Source of the DNA: Saposhnikovia divaricata
Lineage: Eukaryota; Streptophyta; Magnoliopsida; Apiales; Apiaceae
Reading direction: 5' to 3'
NCBI GenBank assembly: GCA_036435485.1
Contig: JAZHRN010000137.1
Span: 1,054,001 to 1,118,000 of the forward strand
Length of the DNA stretch: 64,000 bases
Below, piece by piece: positions 46,844 to 56,594 of this stretch. Numbering within the stretch: position 1 is the stretch's first letter; each line of letters opens with the position of its first letter. A program made the translations under genes and the position numbers. The notes under the pieces are model-generated. The model worked only from the letters and a program-made list of their open reading frames with translations. It had not been told where the DNA came from and did not search any database.

Positions 46844-49590
46844 TCACCTTCTCTTTGGCAACTGAAATGTCAACTTCAAGAATTGATTAGAAGCTTTATC
46901 ATTTCTATGACACAAAACTCTTAGAATAGTATTAGCATCTTCTCTGCTCCATCTACCAGTTGTTGGTGGCATTGGCAACTTCTGTCCTACACCAACTCCA
47001 AAACCACTAGCCTCACAAGCTGCATGAGTAAATTCATCCACAAGTTTCTCAGTAGTATCTCCCATTAGTTCCACTACACCTTCTACCGCGCCTGCTTCTT
47101 TCTCCACTGTCTCCTCAGTAACTAAGCCTTCTCCATGAGTAAATACTTTTTTCAAATGATCAAAGTCCTCCTCTATCATGGGGTGATCAGCTCGTGTAAA
47201 TACACGAGATGCTCCTCCAGCTAGTAAAACCATGAGGAAGGCGTCAAATGAGGCCTTCATTACTTCTTTCATTGCCAATGGTTGAATACGTTCCACGAGT
47301 ATTGCACTTAATAAGGTGAGATTCTGCTTTAGAATTCTCAATGCTGGTCGAACACGTGCATTTTCCACGTCGTGAATGTATAGGCCTCCGTAGAAAACAG
47401 AGTTTGAGTCGAGAAATATTAGTCTGTATGCAGCTACCTGGGAGACATGTTGTGTTGCAGAGTTAATGGCGGAGCGTGTGTGTTCGAAGTAGTTGCTGCC
47501 TTGGAGCTCGCGACTACGGTTATTAAAGCGGTTACGTAGGGAGGAGACGATGGTAGTAGATAAGGAAAGTGTTTTTTCAAGCACTTGGAGCTGGGAGAGG
47601 ACGTACTGTAAGGAGTTAAGGTGGATGTAAAGGCGTTGTGTTCCACGACTAGTAGAAGGCCTTGGACTGTTGTTACCTTCTATGTTGTCAGTGTCTACTG
47701 CATTCGAGGATGTGACCGTGCAAGGAGTGGCTTTTTTCCATAATAGTCGGATTTTCGAGTCTTTGTTGCATCTTGTGAGTGCAGGGAGTGTTGGCACATA
47801 ACTCTTTTTCGATCCTAAATTTCATTCATTTGAACAAAAAAATTGTTTTATCATCAAGTGAAATTCATGAACGTCACAGTATGCATATTAAGTAACGGAT
47901 TTTGATGTCATACCGCACGATGAGACAAACGTGGTGTAGTCTCGGAAAAGTTCCTCTAAGCCATGAGCAAACGCATGAGCTAATTCCTCTCCAATGCCTA
48001 CCGGGATTTCAAGGAATTCATCAAGTGCTTGCTTGGCATGTTTCATTAGCTCCACTGCTGAATGCCCATATGGCTCGGTCTTCGATTTTGGGTTCCAAGT
48101 CTATGTGCCAACAACAGATTAATTAGTCTTCATTAATATATACAGGTAAAAGATGTAGAAAGATTTGATTTCATTAAGTTATCCCGCTGCTTAATATGTA
48201 CCGATCTCATCTATATATTGGAGGCTGGTGTACTATGTATGGTGATGAATTCTATTCTAATGCCAGACAAAGTGGGGAAAAAAAATACTAGTTACCTCAG
48301 ACTCTTTGGCGCTCTGGAGAACATCTTTCACATTTTTCAACCTCTCTTGTATCCATTGCCTTATAGATCTTGTTATAATAGACTCAACTTCATAAGGAGC
48401 CATCTCCCTCACAATAGCTTTGCCTCCATCTTCGCATTCAACAGAGTCTTCGACTGCCATCTGAACTAGAAACTTTTCTAGCTTTCCTGCGGTATGCAAT
48501 ATTTCAATGGCCTCATTCGATAGCAACTGTGAAGTCCCAGTTAAGTATTGCTTCAATAAGCTGCCGTAACAATTATGGAGAGTCACTGCAGCAGCTCCAG
48601 CTGCAACAGGGTGCCATTTCTTTAGTATTGAGCTATAGGTTTCCTTTTCCTTCATCGCTATTTCTTGTGTGGCTTGTGCTATTTGAATGAGTGCATCAGC
48701 CACGTCATGTACTTCGATTGTGTCACTATTCATGTTACCATCATCTAGCATCTTTTGTTAACAGATAGCAAACAAGAAAACGATGGTAAGAAAAAATTTA
48801 AATTTAGAAAATTAAACGACAGAATAGCTGCACACGAAAAAAAATGTGAATAGCAAATGATTCAAATTTGTGGGATCACAATTACCTTTGTGAATGCATT
48901 GCTCAAAGATGATCGAATGTAAAGATCTGCTCTATTCCCATTTAGCTCAGTTGCTATGTCTCCATCCTCTTGTACTGGAGTAGCATAACCGGGAACATCC
49001 TCTGAAATCTTTGTAATCGTAGATGCCAATGGCAATAGTATCTCCATCACCCCAAGTTTTGAGTACGTATCAAAATTAGCATGATAATTAAGCAATTTCT
49101 TTTCGGACCACCTCTTAATAGAAGACAATCCCCTCTTCAACATTTTCACATAAACCACCGTCTCGCGATCAACCGTCTGCACATCATGTGCAATCTCGGA
49201 CATCATAGCCAATGTTGCTGCAAGTAAATCCACCTCCACTTCTCCAGTGACAATATACTGTTCAAATAGCACCCAAGTAAAACACATATTGTGCACCAAC
49301 TTATCGATCCCCAATGTAGACCATGTCTTTTTCATCAACTCGACAAGCTCATCAACCTCATCAAGCACCAAAGTCTCATCCTTGGTGTCAAATATAGTGC
49401 GAAGCAGGGCAATGTAGATGTGCACATTAAGGGGATAACCATCAGCCCAGTGGCAAGCACCCGTGGGTGATTCATCGTCAGAGGTCCGCCATGCCAAAGC
49501 TGCAATGCAACTACAGACAGTTTTCATTTGTTCAGAGTTTTTGCTAGTGTCTATTGGTTTGATTTCAGAGGAGGCTATGTTGGGACTTGG
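46844..49590 (-). pseudogene. unc-13 homolog (DUF810/PATROL1 type), 5'-truncated, copy 1
   Basis: Plant unc-13 homologs are Munc13-like tethers; PATROL1 delivers the H+-ATPase to the plasma membrane. Four exons are present: about 49,590-48,886, 48,751-48,296, 48,100-47,914 and 47,814-46,844, with GT-AG junctions and an open frame throughout. Motifs: DGYPLNVHIYIALLRTIFDT, MKKTWSTLGIDKLVHNMCFT, LYIRSSLSNAFTK, GEELAHAFAHGLEELFRDYT (MUN/MHD1 area), YVPTLPALTRCNKDSKIRLL, RPALRILKQNLTLLSAILVE, LAMKEVMKASFDAFLMVLLA, HPMIEEDFDHLKKVF (MHD2 area). About 640 residues of an expected ~1,000 remain; the first third to half is missing. Upstream, the DNA changes to the 3' flank of CYN2, so the gene was cut by the duplication breakpoint. 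It might still be transcribed, but a normal protein is not expected. Confidence 0.87.
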
Positions 49591-49663
49591 GACTTGGGAG
49601 GCTATGGAAACCAACAGCATGACTGAAGATCAGCTCATGCACAATCTGGAGATTGTCATTTAA
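49588..49663 (+). other. Possible orphan terminal exon, copy 2
   Basis: GTWEAMETNSMTEDQLMHNL then EIVI and stop, repeating 38,785-38,850. It overlaps the start of the truncated unc-13 exon on the opposite strand. GGGACTTGGGACTTGGGAGG has an extra GGGACTT compared with the first copy. Function unknown. Confidence 0.3.
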
Positions 49664-50067
49664 TGAAAAGAAACATAAGGAAAACATTGTTCTAGACCGG
49701 CCTTTCTCTGGCATTGGATTCCTTTGTTTTGTCATAATATTTTGTATCTAACCTGCAAAACTCTTTTTTTCTTTTTGGAACCTGCAGAATCAAGCCGTTA
49801 TAGATTCCTTTTCCTTCTTTTCGGCAATTTTTATTTTGAAAGTATAAACCCTTGAAAAGCAATCATAATCAATGAAGCACTAGTGTTTTTTATTCATGGA
49901 GTATTATATATTGTGTTCGGTCCAATATGAGCTTCACACAAGCAAGCTCATGTGCTTACAACATGATACTTTAACGAACTGAAGTGAATTCATGCACAAA
50001 TAAACAAGATACATATAGAACATTACTGCAGGATAGTTATGCAGTTTGCTAAAGATAACCTCGTTAC

Positions 50068-52323
50068 TCATTTGTCTGATTCCTTAATCTTGGATACCAT
50101 ATGCTCAGATTTCTGCAATGAAAAGACAGCTTAATAATCAGATGACACGGAACACACTGTTGCCTTGGATTAATCTATATCCGTAAAAAGCAATTAGTAT
50201 TCTTTCTGCTAAACAATAACTTATACACCTTTTTTCACTTATTTCCCCCAAAACAAAAGCAAACAAATCTGTGATGCATTTCTGTAACCAATAGGTGCAT
50301 ATAATGTAGAAGCCCCTCGATGTCGATGTCAGTAGCTTGAGAACTTTATGAAGTTGGTTGCCTAAATAAAGCTCGGTCTAAAGAACAAAAAATTATGGCC
50401 GAAAAAGATTTAAAACCCTTTATTAAGCAATTTATTTTTTTGATTGAAAAAAGGACTGCAGAGATATATGTACAAGGAGAGCCACCTCTTTAACTGTGGC
50501 ATAGTACCATTATAAGATGCAGAATGTCAAGAATTTGCAAATTGACTTCAGTTGCACAAAATGAGAAAAAACAATACACCTTCTTTTTTCCTACGTACAA
50601 GTATTTAGACACATTTAGTTTATACGTTTCCAAATAAACCAGTATCTCCAGTCTCCACCATGAGTTGAGTTATTATATACAACAGCTTAGCATTACGGTT
50701 ATCAAAGTAAATGATGTTCAGCTAGGTAACAAAACTAAACTGACCTGCTCAGAGTAAGGCAGATACTTTCCATCAAAAGTCAAAACTACTCGATCTTTGC
50801 CATCTACACCTTTCACTTTGTCAACAGAGCAGTAGAAGTCTATAGCTGACATACTGAACAGACACACAAGAACGTTTTCTTATCAGGTTACAAGGAAATG
50901 TGAGAATCCTTCGAAGAATTCGTTTAACTATAATATAGAAGTGATCGAAGCACAGAAGAACTTACATGCCATCCCCAAATTCCTCATTGATAATATCTTT
51001 GATGCTCTCACCAAAGTGCATGACAGCTTCATTCAGTCTACAAAATTTGAAGATCAACAAATTTCTCAAAAAGCACACCTCTCTAAAACAGTACTTGTAG
51101 AAAGTTCTAAAGCAAACAGCAGATATTATGCATTTGCAAGACACAACTCAAACAATGTATTCTTTAAGTGTTGCCTCGAAATGCCACATTCAGAAGTAAA
51201 ACCCAAAACACATAAAGAGGACGTCGTGATTAAAATGCATTTCAAGTCACACCTCACACATTCGTGATGTAAAATTTTTTAATGTGGTATTTTGGGTAAG
51301 GTGTCAATGTTTGTCTGAAACATGAGCCAATAATTGACACTACATATGGAGACAGACACGAACTTAATAAAAGTGTAATTGTTTACGGACACAAACACCA
51401 ACACATGTTTTGCACTTCACGAAGATGTAGCAAGTCATGATTCTAGAACAACGAAAATCTTTTTGTTACAATATAACAGAAGTGATTTAAATTATCCAAA
51501 AAGACGGTATCAGTGAACTTTTATTGAAATGGTTTCACTGGTATTAGCAATCTGTGTTGTCCAACGATTTCTCACAATTCATTCTAGTATAAAACGAGTC
51601 GATCATCCCTGAAACCCAAAATTAACACCCCCAAATTATAAACCATATATTTCAAATTGTGGTACTGTACTTAATTCCCACTTTCTAAACACCCCTCAAT
51701 CCCAGATTTCTTAACTAAAGAACCCGAAAACACAAACCTGACAAAATTCACACTCAAAAGCACAGCCCCATGTCTCCATATATCATACTCCCTCAATCCC
51801 ATTTACATTGTCACCACACAAGAACCCACCCACATTTTAATCAATCAAATTCAAACAATTACAAATAACTAAAAATATGTACCATTTCCTATAACAAGTG
51901 TCTCCTTCTCCTATTTCAAATCAAATTTATGTGTAATCTAATAATTTAAATTTATTTAACACGGGTAATTTAATAATTTTTCAAAAGTGACATATGAGCA
52001 GTGTTTTCCAAATTAAAACAGAAAAATATGTAGAAAACTTTTGGCACAAAAAAGAAACTAGTGTACCTATAAACAGTGGGTTCTTGAATCAAATTAGGAT
52101 TATAACATCTCATGGGTGGCTCCATCATTTTATCAACAACATGATCAGGCAATTCAGGCAAGGCAGCTTTGAGCTTAGGAACAGTATCAGGCTTGAGTTG
52201 AGCTTGGCGCTTAAACAACTGAGCTACATATACATTTGTTAATCCTGTCTCCTCGGCTATCTCACTGTATGTCTTTCCTGACTTTCGCTTCACTGATTCT
52301 AGCACACTTTTTATTTCTTCCAT
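50068..52323 (-). CDS. CYN: CYN2: cyanate hydratase (cyanase)
   Basis: Second complete cyanase, exons 52,323-52,067, 51,037-50,966, 50,853-50,745 and 50,112-50,068. The protein is the same as CYN1 except at the very end, where KESGK becomes KESDK (a Gly to Asp change in the last codons, outside the catalytic core). Arg, Glu and Ser active-site residues are kept, as are all splice sites. Introns differ from CYN1 by scattered substitutions and short indels, as expected for a young duplicate. Both copies look functional, so gene dosage may be doubled. Same strand as CYN1; its upstream region is cut at about 52,395, where the fibrillarin cassette starts, so its promoter may differ from that of CYN1 beyond ~70 bp before the ATG. 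Confidence 0.95.
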
Positions 52324-52395
52324 TTTTATTTATTGATTGTACAAATTTAACATTAGATATGTATGTATAGGCTTGTATGTATGTTTTGATGGTCA

Positions 52396-52927
52396 GATAT
52401 AGATATAGATTAAACCTTAGCCAAGCCAGAGGGTTTGCCAGATATAGATTAAACTAAAGTACGAGTTGATGAAGTATATTTTAAAATTTGTATATTTTAC
52501 ATCATGAGTTTCTAGTTGTTAGTAAATAGAGTAGATCTTTAGCTTGGCAAATTGATACTAATACTTGCATTGTTAGCAAATAACAATAACAGGAAACTAC
52601 GGAAACGAGTGAATAACCATCAAAACTGGAAAAGGAAAATAGAACTTTGTTCAAAGAGTGCAAGTTATAATAAAATATGTAAACTAAAACCAATCTCGTT
52701 AAAACCGAAAGGAACAATAATTAGAGAGTGCAAGTGATAATTAATATAGCTTAAATGAAACTTCATTTCTTGTTCAGCAGAAATAGAGTACAAGTAAGAA
52801 AAATTCATTTCTTCTTTTCAAAGTGAGTCCAAGAGATAAAGAAAAAAAATTAAGTATCAAGGGCTTCAAAAATACTACTGCAAGTTTCGGAAAACAACAT
52901 TTTGAAAAATTGTGAATATTCATTCCT
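52396..52927. other. Spacer between CYN2 and fusion gene
   Basis: Starts with AGATATAGATATAGATTAAA repeats at the junction with the CYN2 upstream flank. No gene. The fusion gene ends at 52,928, so its 3'-UTR must lie here. Confidence 0.5.
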
Positions 52928-54601
52928 CTATTCCTCTGGCACACGGATACCACCAACAGCCATGACATATTCTCGCATTATAGGTTCCAACATTACAACT
53001 TCAATTGGATTGAACTCCCTCCATCCATATCCATGATAGTTAGCAAATAAATCTTTACCTTGGCCAGTCAAATCAATGTTGTTTGCCCGTGTAGAGATCA
53101 TGTAATGCCCACCAGCTCTAAGATAAAATGCAGCATTACCAACCATCTTACCAACCATCCAATCTACCTGTCGAGGATAAACAATTTCAGCAAAGATCAC
53201 ATCAACCATACTAACAACCATGCGGTACTTCGAACGATCAGGCTCTTCAAAAATTGTTATAACATTTGGCCTCTTGTCCACCATGTTTACAACAACATCG
53301 GACAACCCAACTACATAGACCAAACCATCCGATCCAACCAGATCAGACAAATGTGAAACCGTAACTTCACATGCATCTCCCAGGTATAAAACGCGAGAGC
53401 CGGGTTTAACACATAATTTTTTAAGGCCGCAGAGGATTGCAGCAGCCAACTTCGATCTAAGCGGATTCCATACTCTGAACTCCACTTCAGTGCCGTCCTC
53501 ATTCTGAGTATATATTAATTCCTCGCCGTAAAGAGCTTGACCTGGTACTAAATTTTTAGTACAAATGAAATCCTCCTTGCCCTTGGCAATAAAAACTCCT
53601 TCAAATCTATGTGGCACAACCACAAATTTTTTCATGGAAGAGGGTGCAATCACTTTGGAACTGTCTACAGTAGACCTTTGTCCGCCTCTATGTGGCACAA
53701 CGTAAAGTTGTTGCAAGGAAGATGATGAAATCGCCTCGGAACCTTTTATGACCGCTGTAGTACACCTTTGTTTGCTATAAAGGCGTGCGAGATTCAGTTG
53801 TTGCTTTCCTAAGTCTTTAGGCTCCAAGCCGTCGAAGAATTTGTCAATTTTCTCCCGCAAACAACGCATGACATCAATATGAAAAATACCACCTTTGACG
53901 GCCATTCCTGTTGTAGTTAATATGTTGTCCCCCAACAATGGGTCGTCAGTTACAACACAACAACTCGATTTGCCACCAACTCGTTTTGGAAGGTTATACA
54001 CGAGAAAATCTTTCAATTGTGGAGTAACCGTCGAATTGGATATAGCGTTCATTTGAACAAGGGCATCAGCGGTTGATGAAAAGGGATGAAAAGCTTTGAG
54101 CGTAAAGATGTCGTTGATGTCCTTCTCAGGGGATTCAAAGTTGGAAATGTACTTAAAATGTGATTTAAAGTTGGAAATACAAAGGTTTTCCTCTCCATGA
54201 GCATAAAACAGAGCATATCCTGAGGCAAATTCAAAGAGGTAATAAGTCGGCAATCCTTCGCAAAGCCCCTTCTTGGGTGGAAATCTCCGAGATAAGTCTG
54301 ATCTTTTCTTTGTTTTTGTAATTTTAAAACTAGCAGCAGCAACATTATTAAGACTCTTGGCACTGTAGCTAGCAAATAATCGCATTGACTTTTCAATTTC
54401 GGCACGATATTCGGGTGAATTTTTTATAGTTTCAATCTTGGCGAGCCTGGCTGACATCTTCTTGAAATATCTCTCATCCAACTTTTCACAAAAATCAGCA
54501 GACACCTGCTTCCTGGCACTCTGGGTAGCACCGGGTGCGGCAGTGCGGCGGAGTGCGGAGGGGTGTTTTCTGGTGGGAGGGCAGTTTTTGTAATTTTTCA
54601 T
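52928..54601 (-). CDS. NOP56 N-domain - fibrillarin fusion protein, intronless
   Basis: One uninterrupted 557-codon ORF. Residues 1-115 are unrecognised and basic (FKKMSARLAKIETIKNSPEY). Residues ~118-278 match the NOP56/NOP58 N-terminal domain (YYLFEFASGYALFYAHG; TLKAFHPFSSTADALVQMNA; LEPKDLGKQQLNLARLYSKQ). Residues ~325-557 match fibrillarin, the box C/D snoRNP 2'-O-methyltransferase (VVVPHRFEGVFIAKGKEDF; NLVPGQALYGEEL; VWNPLRSKLAAAILCGL; GGHYMISTRANNID). In normal snoRNPs NOP56/58 binds fibrillarin through this same N-domain, so the ORF fuses two partners. Active-site features are degraded: the SAM loop reads LGDACEVTVSH where LGAASGTTVSH is usual, the following VEFSHRSGRD region is shortened to VGLSDVV, and SIKAN is STRAN. 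No RGG-rich N-terminus. VVPHR occurs twice (301, 328). Lack of introns suggests retroposition. The open frame argues for selection or youth; catalytic activity is doubtful. Confidence 0.85.
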   Translation of the reverse strand: MKNYKNCPPTRKHPSALRRTAAPGATQSARKQVSADFCEKLDERYFKKMSARLAKIETIKNSPEYRAEIEKSMRLFASYSAKSLNNVAAASFKITKTKKRSDLSRRFPPKKGLCEGLPTYYLFEFASGYALFYAHGEENLCISNFKSHFKYISNFESPEKDINDIFTLKAFHPFSSTADALVQMNAISNSTVTPQLKDFLVYNLPKRVGGKSSCCVVTDDPLLGDNILTTTGMAVKGGIFHIDVMRCLREKIDKFFDGLEPKDLGKQQLNLARLYSKQRCTTAVIKGSEAISSSSLQQLYVVPHRGGQRSTVDSSKVIAPSSMKKFVVVPHRFEGVFIAKGKEDFICTKNLVPGQALYGEELIYTQNEDGTEVEFRVWNPLRSKLAAAILCGLKKLCVKPGSRVLYLGDACEVTVSHLSDLVGSDGLVYVVGLSDVVVNMVDKRPNVITIFEEPDRSKYRMVVSMVDVIFAEIVYPRQVDWMVGKMVGNAAFYLRAGGHYMISTRANNIDLTGQGKDLFANYHGYGWREFNPIEVVMLEPIMREYVMAVGGIRVPEE

Positions 54602-54790
54602 ACTTCTTTCTTTCCTCTTTCTTCTTTCTTCTCAACGATTTGTTGTAATCGATTATGTAATTGGTTCCAGGTTACTAATCTCTGTAATCTCTGTCTGCTG
54701 TAATCTCTTTTGTAGATATTTGTTGTAATCTATTTTGTATAATCGATTTGTAGAGATCTGTTGTGTATATATATGCCTCTTGGGATGTCA
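54602..54790 (-). promoter_or_regulatory. Putative promoter and 5'-UTR of fusion gene
   Basis: On the minus strand a TATA-like GCATATATATACACAACAG lies at about 54,773-54,755, some 155 bases before the ATG. A purine-rich GAAGAAAGAAGAAAGAGG leader follows directly before the start codon. Repeated TTGTAATC / GATTACAA words lie between. Inferred from position and composition only. Confidence 0.4.
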
Positions 54791-54834
54791 AATTAACCGA
54801 TCCTATTTTGGATTGATAGAACCCAAAATCCTAT

Positions 54835-55343
54835 TTTGGATCCCATTAACATTGTCACCACACAAGACCCACCCACGTTTTGTTCAATCAAATTCAAACA
54901 ATTACAACTAATTAAAAATATGTACCATTTCCTATAATCAAATTTATGTGTAATCTAACAATTCAAATCACATGCTGGCAAAAATAATGTAACTAACAAA
55001 TTTATTTAACACGGGTAATTTAATAATTTTTCAAAAGTGACATATGAGCAGTGTTTTCCAAATTAAAATAGGAAAATATAGGGTACCTATAAACAGTAGG
55101 TTCTTGAATCAAATTAGGATTATAACATCTCATGGGTGGCTCCATCATTTTATCAACAACATGATCAGGCAATTCAGGCACGGCAGCTTTGAGCTTAGGA
55201 ACAGTATCAGGCTTGAGTTGAGCTTGGCGCTTAAACAACTGAGCTACATATACATTTGTTAATCCTGTCTCCTCGGCTATCTCACTGTATGTCTTTCCTG
55301 ACTTTGGCTTCACTCATTCTAGCACACTTTTTATTTCTTCCAT
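54835..55343 (-). pseudogene. CYN3 fragment: cyanase exon 1 only
   Basis: Exon 1 (55,343 to about 55,087) is preserved with its splice donor region, but codon 9 region reads CTAGAATGAGTG, an in-frame TGA where CYN1/2 have TCA, and R to P follows (VKPKSGK). Exons 2-4 are absent: the homology stops at 54,835 in intron 1, where the fusion-gene cassette begins. KLKAAVPELPDHV differs by A to V. Clearly a dead remnant. Confidence 0.9.
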
Positions 55344-55439
55344 TTTTATTTATTGATTGTACAAATTTAACATTAGATATGTATGTATAGGCTTGTATAG
55401 TTGTATGTATGTTTTGATGGTCAGCCGCCCTTGTGACTT

Positions 55440-56594
55440 GTGTTCTGTTAACAGTTGTATATGGCTGAGAATTGTCGGAATTATTTGTAGAGCATTTTTT
55501 TTAATTTATTTATAAGATATTGGATGAAAACCCGATGTATAAAGTTGAGTTAAGTTGTTTAATAATTTTATATTATGATTAAATTTAAAATTTAATATTA
55601 TTTAATATTTTAATATTAATAATACTATTGAAAATTTTTGACTTATTGTAATATAAAAGCTATAAATAACAATTTGTACAAATAATTTTGTAAATTAAAA
55701 AACAGTTGTAAATTGTATTTCTTTTTGGTTTCTATGTTTTTTCCCAAATCATAAAATGCAACAAAAAATGGCATAAAATGATTTTATGTATGATATAAAA
55801 TGAAAAAGATAAATTATTTTATTTTTGTTTGATATTAATAAATTTTATCCATTGAACATAAAATAATTATTTGAAATAAGATTCGTGGATTAACAAAATT
55901 ATTTACAAACAGTGTCTAACAGACTAACACAGCTTGTTCAAATAGCTAAACCCTGATTTATTCAAAAATTGATTTTGAGTTAAAATATGAGGATATATTC
56001 ATTGAACATAATAAAAGACCAGCACCCTAACAAAAATAACATATGACAAGTTCTAAGGCACAGTGAGTCCATCATTTTGTGAAAATTAAAGCTAATTTTA
56101 TCATGTTTCACTGGGGAAGAATTTTTGCAAAGGATGTATTGTCTCGATGGATACAATGTGCTAGCAATCCTCTAATTGAGGTGAAAAAAGAATTTTTGCA
56201 AAGGTTTCATGGTCTGCGTCATTTCTTAAACATTTAAATAGTTATAACAAAATAGTTTGCAACAGAGTACAACTGTACAATACATTAAAATGTTACATCT
56301 CTTAGTTTGTGTTAACTTAATATTTTAACAAGATAACTGCTTGTCGAAATTTAACATTTGACCTTGTACAGAAAAAGTTCCTCTTCCATCTTGTCGTTTC
56401 ACCCAGAGGATTCACATAGCCCCAGCTCTCACAATTTTCAATCCCAAATCCTTCTATAAAAGAATGTTCACATTTCATAACATATTTACATGCCAATATA
56501 ATGCATTAAAAATGTTCGAAATTGCCCATTCTTTTTGTGTAGTCCTGAAGAACATTGGTTAAAAAAGTCCCATGTTCTTATACTCATGAATCAT
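55440..56594. other. CYN3 to unc-13 spacer, unit 2
   Basis: AT-rich spacer and unc-13 3' flank, matching 41,560-41,745 joined to 45,893-46,843. This shows the state without the LINE and its neighbouring repeat. A duplicated GGGGAAGAATTTTTGCAAAG stretch near 56,115 is specific to this unit. No gene. Confidence 0.6.

Larger units (their letters stand above)
38768..49598. repeat. Cyanase-unc13 duplication, unit 1
   Basis: Cyanase gene, spacer with LINE, and 5'-truncated unc-13 piece, repeated in the same order and orientation as 49,599-59,293. Cyanase exons keep an offset of 10,831. Units differ by the LINE plus ~530 bp of flanking repeat here, and by the fibrillarin cassette in unit 2. Confidence 0.85.
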
